Assembly: GCA_964639665.1 (NCBI GenBank)
Contig: CAZXEU010000203.1
Coordinates: 1 to 13,197 of the forward strand
Reading direction: 5' to 3'
Source of the DNA: CAZXEU01 sp964639665
Lineage (GTDB): Bacteria > Bacteroidota > Rhodothermia > Rhodothermales > Bin80
Length of the DNA: 13,197 bases
A model generated the notes under the pieces. It was not told the DNA's origin, did no database searches, and was given only the letters and a program-made list of their open reading frames with translations. Below are positions 1 to 8,116 of the stretch, in pieces; the first letter of the stretch is position 1, and every line of letters begins with the position of its first letter. Position numbers and translations under genes: made by a program.

Positions 1-2098
1 GACTTGCACCTGCAAACCGCGGCCCGCGCCGCCCAAGGAGATCGCCCGCGGCCCGAAATTCACGGGCGCCGCAGTAGTCCTCTATCACGCGGCGAAGCGC
101 CAATTGAATCGGTACCGTGGGCAAGGCGAATTCCGGGAGCAGGTCGATGCGGCTCTCCAGCTGCTCCGCTTTCGCGCGCCCTACTTTCACCTTCACGCGT
201 CGTTTTTTCCTGTCCAGACGCGCAACTTTCACGCCCAAGAAGCCCTCTCCTTTGACCACGTTGGCGTCACTGCCTTCCTGCAGCTTCGTGCCCTGTGCGG
301 GAAAGGCGTATTCCACCTGCACGGATCGCTTTACGCGCTCCGCTCTTCCGACCTGCTCCAGCCCTGCCAGGCAGTTCATGTCGTCCATCAACTCTTCCTG
401 GTCCTTGCCGCGGGCATCGAAGACAGCCCACGCGGCAGGCTTCGCCTCCCGCCGGTGAAATCGGGACAGGTCAAAGAGCAGCTTTCTTTCCTCCTCTGTG
501 TGTGACGAGGCCTTGAGCACCTGCATGATCTCGTCGACCTCCCGCTGCTCCTCTTCCGACTTTTCCGTTTCGCCTTCCCGGAGCTCCGGCCATGGCGCCT
601 CCGGCCGGATCTTCAGCAGCCAGTCGCGCAAATGCTGCGTAGACATGCAATCCACGCGATTGTAGTCTTCCAGCTCCGCCAGTATCTCCGGATCGGCCGT
701 CGTTCGGAACCGCTCGTAGGCCACGATGGAGGCACCGGCCGACTGCACGTCACCGCCGCGCGGGAGGTCATAAAAGGCCTCCATGTCCTTGATCGAATAC
801 GACATTTCGGAAGCCACGAGGCCGCCGCGAACGACGGCAAACAGATCCACGAACCGACCCTGGCGGAGCCATCGGTCCAGAAGTGCCTCGCCGCGGCCAT
901 GCCGCGACGTCAACCGGCGCAGGGCCGCGATTTCATAGGGGGCGTAGTGGTAGATGCGGGCCTGGGGACTCTCAGCAATGCATCCCGAAAAGAAATCAAG
1001 AAGCTGCTCGAGCGCGCGGCATTCCTCCTCGCGGTCGTGCGCCCAGAAGGCTTCAAACCGCTTGCCGTCCCATACCCCGTGCAGATACTCAAGCCCGAAC
1101 TCGTTTTTCTCGTCCGTTTCGCCTTCTGCACGGAAATACGGATACCCCTCAATGTCATAGAACAAATCGCCTGCTGCCGCTCTGGGCAAGAGGTCGAATC
1201 CCTTCCCCGGAACGCGCTCCCGCAGCTCAAAGGAGGGACTGCCCATCTTGCGCGCCTGCTGCAGCCGAGCCTGCACGCGCAGCCTGTCCAGTGTCTCGGG
1301 CGCCAGCTTGCGCACGGGCTCCGCATGCACGGCCAGGGCCTTCAGTGTGGTGACGCCCGCCGCCTTTAGCTTGCGTACCTGGTCCCGTCGGATGCCGGCC
1401 ACGCGAAATAGGCTGTCCTTTTCCTCCCACACTTCCTCGCAGTGGTTGCGCCACGGGCACAAGGGACATGCCTTGCACGGGATAGGTTGCACTTCTTCGG
1501 GATTCTCCACAAACCTTTCCAAGCGGCGGCGGGCGCGTCTGACGTACGCCGCATACTCGGCGATGCGCAGCGAATGCCGCGTGTTTGTGCCAAGCCACAC
1601 GTGGGCATGCTCGGGTACATGGCCCTGCAATTCCGCCAGGAGATCGCTGTACATCGCCAGCTGCATCACGTGACCCGGAGCGGGCGAGCGTTTCAGCTTC
1701 GCATCCACCGCCTCGTACGAGAATTCACCCAGCGTCGACGGCTTTTCTGTCTTCTCCAGAAAATCGGCGTAGCCGCCCCACATGCCGCCGCAAAGCGCAC
1801 CCTGCACCACGATGTCGACGCCGAGACGAAGCGCTGCTTCCGTTTCGGCGCGCTGCACATCGAACGGGCCACGTCCGATCAATGCGATGTCTTTACCCTC
1901 GGAGCGCAGCGTTTCCAGGTAATTGGCTTCGTGTTCCTGGCCGTGCCTTTGCAAGAGCTCCGCATCTTCGGACTGTGGTGCGGGCTCGGGGCCGCGCCCG
2001 TGCAACCGTTCCAAGTCGCGCCAGGTGGCATACCGGCAGTCCGTGAACCGCATGAGGTCCGATGCCGAGAGCCGGATGCCCGCTTTCTCCCAGCGCAT
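1..2098 (-). CDS. RecB-like nuclease + RNase H-like exonuclease (TM0106 family), probable helicase fusion; 3' end outside window
   Basis: The open frame runs from ATG at 2098 off the left edge with no stop (699 codons visible). Residues 1-225 form a PD-(D/E)XK nuclease of the TM0106/Cas4-RecB type. They carry motif I H56, a GGYADF motif with D112, D132-A-K134 and a QLAMY motif (146-150). C21 with C211/C214/C220 fits an AddB-like Fe-S cluster, with an extra C208. Residues about 310-495 form an RNase H-like DEDDy 3'-5' exonuclease (YprB/RNase_H_2 type): FYDIEGYP (D315, E317), FVDLF (D418) and EDYNRVDC (Y479, D483). Residues about 530-699 match the linker which, in this family, leads to a superfamily 1 DNA helicase, so a helicase is expected beyond the edge (inference). 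The start overlaps the upstream SbcC-like stop as TGATG, the last of three couplings in the operon. The likely role is processing DNA ends or branched DNA. The family assignment is firm; the cellular role is unproven. Confidence 0.88.
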   Translation of the reverse strand, partial: MRWEKAGIRLSASDLMRFTDCRYATWRDLERLHGRGPEPAPQSEDAELLQRHGQEHEANYLETLRSEGKDIALIGRGPFDVQRAETEAALRLGVDIVVQGALCGGMWGGYADFLEKTEKPSTLGEFSYEAVDAKLKRSPAPGHVMQLAMYSDLLAELQGHVPEHAHVWLGTNTRHSLRIAEYAAYVRRARRRLERFVENPEEVQPIPCKACPLCPWRNHCEEVWEEKDSLFRVAGIRRDQVRKLKAAGVTTLKALAVHAEPVRKLAPETLDRLRVQARLQQARKMGSPSFELRERVPGKGFDLLPRAAAGDLFYDIEGYPYFRAEGETDEKNEFGLEYLHGVWDGKRFEAFWAHDREEECRALEQLLDFFSGCIAESPQARIYHYAPYEIAALRRLTSRHGRGEALLDRWLRQGRFVDLFAVVRGGLVASEMSYSIKDMEAFYDLPRGGDVQSAGASIVAYERFRTTADPEILAELEDYNRVDCMSTQHLRDWLLKIRPEAPWPELREGETEKSEEEQREVDEIMQVLKASSHTEEERKLLFDLSRFHRREAKPAAWAVFDARGKDQEELMDDMNCLAGLEQVGRAERVKRSVQVEYAFPAQGTKLQEGSDANVVKGEGFLGVKVARLDRKKRRVKVKVGRAKAEQLESRIDLLPEFALPTVPIQLALRRVIEDYCGAREFRAAGDLLGRRGPRFAGAS

Positions 2099-4701
2099 CA
2101 GGTTTCCGCCACGGGCTCGATGTGAAGACTTGTCCCGCCCAGCTCGCGGAAGGCTCGCTGCCGGCAGGACAGCACGATGATCTGCAACTCCCTTGCCTGC
2201 TGCGTCAGGGCGTCGAACATGGCCTCGATGCGATCGTCGTCAGTGAAGACGATGGCATCGTCCAGGATGGCAGGGGCAGGACTGCCGCTCTTGGCCAGGA
2301 TCTGCGCAAATGCCAGTCGAACCAGGATTGCGATCTGCTCCTGTGTGCCGCCGGAAAGCACGTTGAAGTCTTCCTCCGTACCGGCGCGGACCAGGGTCTC
2401 CGGGAGCACATTTTCGGCGTCGAACCTGATTTTCGCATCAGGCCACAGGAGTCGCAGCAGAGGCTTGAGTTCAGTAAGCACAGGCTGCACAAATCTGTCC
2501 CTAGCGGCTTTCTGCGCGGCTGCCAGCTCCTTGTCCAACGCTTTGAGTACTTCCACCTCGAATTCAATCGCCTGCAATTCCTCACGGGTCTTCCCCAGCC
2601 GCTCCAGGATATCCGCCAGCTCTTCTTCCACAGCGCTGCCGGCCTGCGTTTCAATGGTCGTATCCAGCTTTCCCAGCTCGATTTGCAGGCGGTGCTCTTC
2701 CGCTTGCGAGCGCTCGATCACCGACCTTGCCCGCCCTAGCCGACTTTCTGCCTCCGTAAGGTTCGGGGCGGTCTTCTCTTTGGCCTCGCGAAGCTGCGCC
2801 AGGCCTTCCAGCTCCCGTGAGAGGCGCTCGCATGCCTCTTCCCTTCGCCTTACCTCTTCTTCAGGCGATTCCAGGCCGCGCAAGGCTGCTTGAGCGCGGT
2901 CTTGCCGGGCTTCCGCAGCAGCCCGGCCTGCGGCTCCCAGCGTCAGGCGCTTTTCCGCTTCGGCGTAGCGATTGCGCTGCTGTTCGAAGGCCTGCGTGGC
3001 CGCACGCAGTGCACCCCGAGCCTCATCTTCCAGTGCCTGGGCCTGCGCCAGCGGCAGGCCCTCTTCTCCGGCATCGGTTGGCTCTGGCAACGCTGCAAGT
3101 TTCTCTCGCAGCGCAGCGATTCCACGCGGCGCAATGCCCCGAAGCAAGGCCTCCGCGTCCCTCCGCCGCTCCTCCGCCTTACGGCGCCTGCGAAGCGATG
3201 CCCGAACCTCCGAGATATCCTCCATTCCGCTGCCGAGCAGCAATGCCTTCAGCTTTGCCTCTGCCTCCTCCAGCGACGTGCTGTCCACGCGCTGACCCGG
3301 GTGAACAACCAGGCGGCCAACGCCGTCGATGTCAAGAATTGCGCCGTCAGGCACCGAGACGCGAACACCGTCTTCCAGGACCGACTCTTCGTGTCTCACG
3401 GCACCGGCCTTTCCCGGTAAGTACGACATGGTCAGAGAAGCAGCCTCACGATCCCGAAGTCTGCGAAGCTCGCGCACCTGGCTATCGTGCTGCTCCAGTT
3501 GGTCGGCCGCACGCGCCGTCACTTCCCTGGTTTCGTCTGCACTGGCAGCCTCAGCGGCCTGCCTGGCTTCTTCTGCCCGGGCCAGCTTCCCGGCCAGCTC
3601 GCTGCGCTCCTGGCGCTGCGCCTCCACCTGTGCCTGGCGGCGCACTGTCTCAGCCTGCTCGGCCAGGCGAGTGGCCTCCTCCAGCCTTTGCTTCAGCGCA
3701 TTGAGCTTCTCCTGCTCCTCGACCCGATGCTGGGAAGCGGCCTTGTGCGCGGTTGTCGCCGTGGCATGCTCCTCGCTGGCCTCTGTCAGTTCCAAGACAT
3801 CCCTCAGCAAGGCATTGCACCGCTCACGCATGCGATCTCTTTCCATCTGCTTGGCGCGCTCCCGATCACGCGCCCGTTCCAGCTGATCAGCATGTCGAAG
3901 GGCTTCCGCATGGGCCTGCTCAGCTTGATCGAGCCGGGCCGTCCGCACCTCCACCGCGCGCGGATCCACCAGATCGCGCAGTTCGCGCCGCAGCCTGCGG
4001 CGGTCGCCGAGCGCCGTGCGCAGCTTCACCGCCAGGCCCTTGAGCTCCGAGTGGCGCTTCTCCAGGCGTTCCTTTTCCTGGCGCTTGCTGGCGAGCGCCC
4101 CTCCCCTCTTTACGCGGCCTGAGCCGGTATTGTACAGCGCGAGCTCGTCTCGGCACTTGCTGCGCGCAACCTCCATGCGGTGTCCGCCCGTCATGGCGTC
4201 CACTTCGTTGGCCACGGACGTGAGCAGGTTGCGCCGGGCCATCTGCGTGCTCTTGCTCTCCTGTTTGCTCTGCCTGTGCAGGCCTGCCTGTCCCTGGCGT
4301 ACCCACAAGAGGCCAGCCGGGCCCCCGCTCTCAGGCGCCTTCAGCACGCTCTTGATCCACCCTTCCGCCTCGTCCGCCTGCCTGAAAACGCTCCCCTCGT
4401 GCATAACCCTGACCGTGCCCGCTGTGCGCTTCCACGTCTTCTCGATGCGGTAGATGCCGCCGTCGTGCTCGATTTCCACTGCCACCTGCGGCGAGCCGCC
4501 GGCATGCGGCACCAGGCTCCTGATCTGCTTGTCGAACGACTTGCGGTCGCGGAAAAAGACGGCATGAAGCGCATCAAAAATGGTAGACTTCCCGTGCTCG
4601 TTGGGAGCCGCCAGCACATTCAGGCCAGGTGAAATGCCGCGCACCGCGACGGGATCGGTAAACCTGCGAACATTGTGGAGCCGAATGGACCGCAGCGTCA
4701 T
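2098..4701 (-). CDS. SbcC/YhaN-like coiled-coil AAA ATPase (Rad50-type), lacking a zinc hook
   Basis: This 867-residue protein is an SMC/Rad50-like ATPase, the expected partner of the metallophosphoesterase encoded just upstream. Visible parts: the N-terminal ATPase half with Walker A APNEHGKST (32-40, K38); helical, charged, coiled-coil-like stretches at about 200-420 and 500-735; and the C-terminal half with signature LSGGTQEQ (782-789), Walker B AILDDAIV (811-818, D814/D815) and an SCRQ segment (845-848) at the H-loop position. There is no CxxC anywhere (cysteines at 183, 295, 624 and 846 only). The apex, about 440-475, is a short glycine/valine-rich, probably beta-rich insert, as in YhaN-type proteins, not a Rad50 zinc hook. 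Its ATG overlaps the upstream stop as ATGA. ATP-driven gating of the nuclease on DNA ends is the family role. It is smaller than E. coli SbcC (about 1050 residues). I give no symbol because it is closer to YhaN than to true SbcC. Confidence 0.9.
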   Translation of the reverse strand: MTLRSIRLHNVRRFTDPVAVRGISPGLNVLAAPNEHGKSTIFDALHAVFFRDRKSFDKQIRSLVPHAGGSPQVAVEIEHDGGIYRIEKTWKRTAGTVRVMHEGSVFRQADEAEGWIKSVLKAPESGGPAGLLWVRQGQAGLHRQSKQESKSTQMARRNLLTSVANEVDAMTGGHRMEVARSKCRDELALYNTGSGRVKRGGALASKRQEKERLEKRHSELKGLAVKLRTALGDRRRLRRELRDLVDPRAVEVRTARLDQAEQAHAEALRHADQLERARDRERAKQMERDRMRERCNALLRDVLELTEASEEHATATTAHKAASQHRVEEQEKLNALKQRLEEATRLAEQAETVRRQAQVEAQRQERSELAGKLARAEEARQAAEAASADETREVTARAADQLEQHDSQVRELRRLRDREAASLTMSYLPGKAGAVRHEESVLEDGVRVSVPDGAILDIDGVGRLVVHPGQRVDSTSLEEAEAKLKALLLGSGMEDISEVRASLRRRRKAEERRRDAEALLRGIAPRGIAALREKLAALPEPTDAGEEGLPLAQAQALEDEARGALRAATQAFEQQRNRYAEAEKRLTLGAAGRAAAEARQDRAQAALRGLESPEEEVRRREEACERLSRELEGLAQLREAKEKTAPNLTEAESRLGRARSVIERSQAEEHRLQIELGKLDTTIETQAGSAVEEELADILERLGKTREELQAIEFEVEVLKALDKELAAAQKAARDRFVQPVLTELKPLLRLLWPDAKIRFDAENVLPETLVRAGTEEDFNVLSGGTQEQIAILVRLAFAQILAKSGSPAPAILDDAIVFTDDDRIEAMFDALTQQARELQIIVLSCRQRAFRELGGTSLHIEPVAET

Positions 4702-5813
4702 GTCTCGACCACGTAGTTGTACAGGCGGTGCAGCGCTCCAGCGGCAATGCGGCGCACCTCCTCGTCCTCGGAGCTGTCATTGGCCGTCGCAAATAACCGG
4801 TTTGCCGCCTCCCGGAGCGCTCCGGTCTCCGATATCCGGTCGACATCTTCCACGGCGCACTCCGTCCTAAGGTCGCTCGTAACGAGGTCCAGGAAGCCGA
4901 ATTCGGGAGCCATTTCCACCGCGGCGCGCTCCAGGGCCGTCCGCTCGGGCAGGCGCACCCGGCCAGAGGCACGAACCCTTCGCAGCATGTTGCGCCTGCT
5001 GCCGCTACCGGCCCAAAGGACCGACTCCATGGACGCGGCAGCGCCGGCTTCCGGTGTCAGCGGCAATTCAAGCTGTTCCCAGTCAAACAGGCCTGTTTCC
5101 ACGGTGCGGACGTCGGGAGAGGCACCCGGAGCCGGTATGTTAACGGCAAGGCATGTGCCGCGGCCGGAATGCTTGAACCCGTCCGTTTCCGGCGTGCCGC
5201 TGTACCAGGTCCTCCCCGTGATCGCCTTGCATCCATGCCAGTCCCCGAGCGCCAGGTAATCCAGCCTCGCCGTTGCGGCCCGGTCCGGCGGTATGATCTC
5301 TTCGATGCCGTCCCCAAAAGCCGTGACACCGCCGTGCGCCAGGCCGATGCGAATCTGGTCATCTGCCGGTTCAGTACCTGCCATCCACACCGTAAGGTCG
5401 CGGCCCGGCGACCGGCTGGGCAAGGGTGCCGGCAACAGCACCACGCCCGGCGCAAGTTCAACCGGCTCCGGCTCCGTGAGCACGCGGATGCCGCCGCGTT
5501 TCCGCACATTCGTCCAGAGTGTCTCAGCGGCCATGCTGTCGTGATTGCCCGGGATGACTGTCCAGGTTACGTCCTCTGCCGAGCACATTTCCGCCAGTGC
5601 CTGGCGCCAGATGTCGGCGCTTGGCGTCTCCGTATCGAAGAGATCGCCGGCAACCAGGATATGGCGTGCGTCGTGATCCTCTGCTGCCTCCAAGAGCCGG
5701 CCCAGCACACTGTGGCGCGCCTCCACGAGCCGCCCGCGAATGCTCTCGGGAAAGTTGCTGAATCTGCGTCCCAAGTGCAGGTCAGACGTGTGGATGAACC
5801 GGAATGCGGCCAT
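4698..5813 (-). CDS. SbcD/Mre11/YhaO-like metallophosphoesterase (DNA exonuclease)
   Basis: This 371-residue calcineurin-like phosphoesterase is predicted to be the two-metal nuclease subunit of an SbcCD/Mre11-Rad50-like complex with the next gene. All metal-site motifs are present in order: DLHLG (11-15), GDLFD (56-60), GNHD (89-92), LAHGG (H160) and GDWHG (190-194, H193). Residues about 230-371 lie beyond the phosphoesterase core and would hold the capping and partner-binding region; they are divergent and I cannot assign a domain. The ATG at 5813 overlaps the stop of the EF-G-like gene (TGATG), and its own stop overlaps the start of the ATPase gene (ATGA). That arrangement favours stoichiometric, coupled synthesis. 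The short length (E. coli SbcD is about 400) and divergent C-terminus suggest the YhaO branch. The biochemical class is secure; the exact substrate is not. Confidence 0.9.
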   Translation of the reverse strand: MAAFRFIHTSDLHLGRRFSNFPESIRGRLVEARHSVLGRLLEAAEDHDARHILVAGDLFDTETPSADIWRQALAEMCSAEDVTWTVIPGNHDSMAAETLWTNVRKRGGIRVLTEPEPVELAPGVVLLPAPLPSRSPGRDLTVWMAGTEPADDQIRIGLAHGGVTAFGDGIEEIIPPDRAATARLDYLALGDWHGCKAITGRTWYSGTPETDGFKHSGRGTCLAVNIPAPGASPDVRTVETGLFDWEQLELPLTPEAGAAASMESVLWAGSGSRRNMLRRVRASGRVRLPERTALERAAVEMAPEFGFLDLVTSDLRTECAVEDVDRISETGALREAANRLFATANDSSEDEEVRRIAAGALHRLYNYVVET

Positions 5814-7927
5814 CAGTCGTCCTCCTTGGCCGCCTCCCTTATGACCTGATCCTGAACGTTGCGAGGCATGGCCTCGTAGTGACTGAAGGAGGCCTGGTGG
5901 ATGCCCCTGCCCTGCGTCATGGACCGCAGGGAAGTCGAATAACGGTACAGTTCCGCTTCGGGGACCTGCGCCATGATCTTCTGGAGCGCACCCTCGGCCT
6001 CGATGCCCTGGATGCGCGCCCGGCGGGTGTTCATGTCTCCCATTACATCGCCCGTGTAGGCTTCCGGCACAGTGACGACCACGTCGTGAATGGGCTCCAG
6101 TATCACGGGCCGCGCATCACGGAAGGCGTCCCGGAAGCTCATTCGCGCAGCGGTCCTGAAGGCCGCCTCGTTGGAGTCCACGCTGTGCATGCCGCCATCG
6201 TATATCACCAGCCGCACGTTTCCTACCGGGTAGCCGGCAACCGGCCCTCGCTGCATGGCCTCCAGTACCCCCTTCTGGATGGCGCCGAAGAAGCGCCGCA
6301 TGTCGATGACGCCCCCCACGATGCCGTCGATGAACTGGATGGAGGATCCCCAGCCCGTGGATGCGTCCACCACGTTGCGCACCGAGATATCGGGGCGCTT
6401 CCTGAATTCGCCGTCAAGCGGCTCGATCAGCACGGAAATATCCGCGAACTGGCCAGCGCCCCCCGTTTGCTTCTTGTGCCGGTAGGATCTGCGAGCCTCG
6501 GTCGTTACCGTCTCGCGGTAGGCAACTTTCGGCCGGCTGAATTCGACTTCGACGTTGACCTTGGCCTTCAGCCGGTACTGCGCAACGCGCAGGTGCAGCT
6601 CGCCCTGGCCACCGAGGGTCACCTGGCTCAGGTGGGGCTCGTGCATGACAATCAGCGACGGGTCCTCCGAAGTGATCTGGTGCAGGCCCTGCGCCAGCCT
6701 GTCCTCCTCGCCCTCGTTGACCGGACGGATGGCCGCCCGGTACCGCGGCGCCGGGAAATCGATCGGCGAAACGACCACGTCCCTGCCCTTCTTGCGCAGC
6801 GTATCGTTGGTATGCGTCTGGCGAAGCTTCACCAGCGCTCCGAGGTCTCCGGCGGCCATGCTGGCCGCCGTTTCGCGCTCGCGGCCATTCAGCGCATAGA
6901 GCTGTCCCAGGCGCTCGGTGGAGCCGCTGCGCGCATTTTCCAAGTCCATGCCGCTTTCGATGACCCCGGAATAGACGCGAAAGAAGGAATAGTCTCCCAC
7001 ATGCTGCTCGGCCATCGTGCGATAGATTAGCACAACGGGTTCGGCGGCCGCATCATGGGCCACGCTGCCGCTGTCGGTCGCCACGGGCGCCATGGCAGCG
7101 GGCGAGGGGCAGACATTGACGACGAAGTCCAGCAGACGGGCCGTTCCCACGTTGTCCGTGGCCACCGTACAGAAGATGGGAAAGAGCTGCCGCTCGAGCA
7201 TCGCCTTGCGCAATCCCTGCCGCATTTCGTCCTCGTTCAGCTCTCCCTGCTCGAAATAGAGCTCCATCAATTCCTCGTCATTGACGGCAATGTCTTCGAC
7301 CAGGGCGTTGTGCAACTCTTCCGCGCGCTCCTGGAAATCATCCGGTATGTCTGCCACGACCGGCTCCCTGCTGCCCGCAGGGAAGGTCAGCTGCTTCATC
7401 AAGAGCACGTCGATGATGCTGTGCGCGTCGGCTCCCGGGAACTGGATTACCGACGCATTTGCGCCGAAGCGCTGCCGGATCCTTTCCACCAGCCGGTCCA
7501 CGTCGGCCTGTTGCCGGTCGATCTGGTTGAGCACGAACATGGAGGGCCGGTCGGCACCCGACGCGTAGCTCCAGGCCAGCTCCGTGCCCACCTCGATCTC
7601 CTCCGTGGCATTCATCACGAAGACCGCCGCATCGGCCACTTTCATGGCCGCGGCCACCTCGCCGATAAAGTCTGGATACCCGGGCGTGTCGATAATATTG
7701 ATCTTGGTCTTGTTGCGAACCGCGTGCAAGAGCGAGCAGAAAATGGACATTTGCCGCTCCTTTTCGCTCGGGTGGTAATCGCTGACGGTGTTCCCCTCGC
7801 CTACCGTGCCCTGGCGCCGAACGGTGCCGCTTGCAAAAAGCATGGATTCTGCTAGGGAGGTCTTGCCACTTCCCTGGTGTCCGACGAGGACGATGTTGCG
7901 AATGTGTTCGGAATCGAATGATGGCAT
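5813..7927 (-). CDS. Elongation factor G-like GTPase (EF-G2-type paralog), catalytic His replaced by Tyr
   Basis: A full-length translational GTPase of 704 residues from ATG 7927; GTG at 7930 is an in-frame alternative one codon upstream. G1 is GHQGSGKT (16-23). G3 is DTPGYPDF (80-87), where canonical EF-G has DTPGHVDF, so the catalytic His is Tyr84. G4 is NQID (134-137) in place of NKxD. The switch I position reads ERQMSI rather than ERGITI. Domains II-V follow; the domain IV region with YRHKKQTGGAGQF and the C-terminal TSLRSMTQGRG motif are well kept, so ribosome binding is likely retained. Overall it resembles the second EF-G of Bacteroidota; EF-G2 of Bacteroides has been reported to support translation without GTPase activity. 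Whether this protein hydrolyses GTP is unknown. It is the first gene of the coupled four-gene operon, behind a good sigma70-like promoter. It is unlikely to be the main FusA, because it is not linked to rpsL/rpsG/tuf and has altered GTPase motifs. Confidence 0.9.
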   Translation of the reverse strand: MPSFDSEHIRNIVLVGHQGSGKTSLAESMLFASGTVRRQGTVGEGNTVSDYHPSEKERQMSIFCSLLHAVRNKTKINIIDTPGYPDFIGEVAAAMKVADAAVFVMNATEEIEVGTELAWSYASGADRPSMFVLNQIDRQQADVDRLVERIRQRFGANASVIQFPGADAHSIIDVLLMKQLTFPAGSREPVVADIPDDFQERAEELHNALVEDIAVNDEELMELYFEQGELNEDEMRQGLRKAMLERQLFPIFCTVATDNVGTARLLDFVVNVCPSPAAMAPVATDSGSVAHDAAAEPVVLIYRTMAEQHVGDYSFFRVYSGVIESGMDLENARSGSTERLGQLYALNGRERETAASMAAGDLGALVKLRQTHTNDTLRKKGRDVVVSPIDFPAPRYRAAIRPVNEGEEDRLAQGLHQITSEDPSLIVMHEPHLSQVTLGGQGELHLRVAQYRLKAKVNVEVEFSRPKVAYRETVTTEARRSYRHKKQTGGAGQFADISVLIEPLDGEFRKRPDISVRNVVDASTGWGSSIQFIDGIVGGVIDMRRFFGAIQKGVLEAMQRGPVAGYPVGNVRLVIYDGGMHSVDSNEAAFRTAARMSFRDAFRDARPVILEPIHDVVVTVPEAYTGDVMGDMNTRRARIQGIEAEGALQKIMAQVPEAELYRYSTSLRSMTQGRGIHQASFSHYEAMPRNVQDQVIREAAKEDD

Positions 7928-7979
7928 CACGTTGGGATATGGATCCAGGAATTTGTGCCCGAGCGCGCGGCAACCCGGA

Positions 7980-8007
7980 AAGATAGCTTTCAGAATATCA
8001 TTGTCAA
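7980..8007 (-). promoter_or_regulatory. Candidate sigma70 promoter of the EF-G-like/SbcD/SbcC/nuclease operon
   Basis: Reading the minus strand, a perfect TTGACA -35 box (8007-8002) is followed by a 16-nt spacer and TATCTT (7985-7980, four of six matches to TATAAT). Transcription would begin near 7972 and leave a leader of about 45 nt before the ATG at 7927. It lies at the right place in the divergent region with accD. The motif is seen directly; its activity, and whether this host uses the standard consensus, are inferred. Confidence 0.5.
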
Positions 8008-8051
8008 GTACCGTATTCTACGGAAGGAAGGATTTCGCGGATTCTGTGCCG

Positions 8052-8063
8052 CGGACGCGTCCG
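8052..8063. repeat. 12-bp perfect palindrome in the divergent leader region
   Basis: CGGACGCGTCCG is a perfect 12-bp palindrome between the divergent operon promoter and accD. It could be an operator for a dimeric regulator, but one such palindrome is not rare in GC-rich DNA. No second copy was noticed. Confidence 0.25.
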
Positions 8064-8077
8064 GAGAACACTTGGTA

Positions 8078-8113
8078 GGCTTGCGATTACAAGCCGGCTC
8101 TTTTTTCTCTTTT
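8078..8113 (+). terminator. Hairpin followed by a T-rich tract just upstream of accD (possible attenuator)
   Basis: GGCTTG (8078-8083) and CAAGCC (8090-8095) form a 6-bp stem around a 6-nt loop. Five bases later comes a T-rich tract starting with six Ts at 8101, and accD begins at 8117. The layout resembles a weak intrinsic terminator, but no plus-strand gene lies upstream, so it would act on the accD leader itself. An overlapping AGCCGGCT palindrome (8092-8099) could form a competing structure. The T-rich tract also occupies the place where a ribosome binding site would be. Function is inferred only. Confidence 0.3.
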
Positions 8114-8116
8114 GTC

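Noticed and set aside
632..2125. Plus-strand open frames of 227-245 codons opposite the nuclease gene
   Set aside because: The minus-strand frame is open over its full visible length and carries all expected nuclease motifs; the plus-strand frames overlap each other and show no family features.
2062..4632. Several plus-strand open frames (up to about 295 codons) opposite the SbcC-like gene
   Set aside because: They mirror a gene with intact Walker A, signature and Walker B motifs; their translations are Ser/Arg/Pro-rich with no domain pattern.
5804..7030. A 408-codon open frame on the plus strand across the EF-G-like gene
   Set aside because: It is antisense to a clearly homologous gene, its translation resembles no family I know (rich in Arg, His, Val and Leu), and such mirror frames are expected in high-GC DNA.
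1..7930. A mobile defence island or prophage
   Set aside because: No integrase, transposase, terminal repeats, tRNA site or obvious base-composition shift was seen; the genes are also compatible with housekeeping DNA repair.
7955..8116. N-terminal extension of accD by 54 codons
   Set aside because: AccD proteins start with a MAWF-like sequence as seen at 8117; the extension is not AccD-like and spans the promoter and hairpin region.
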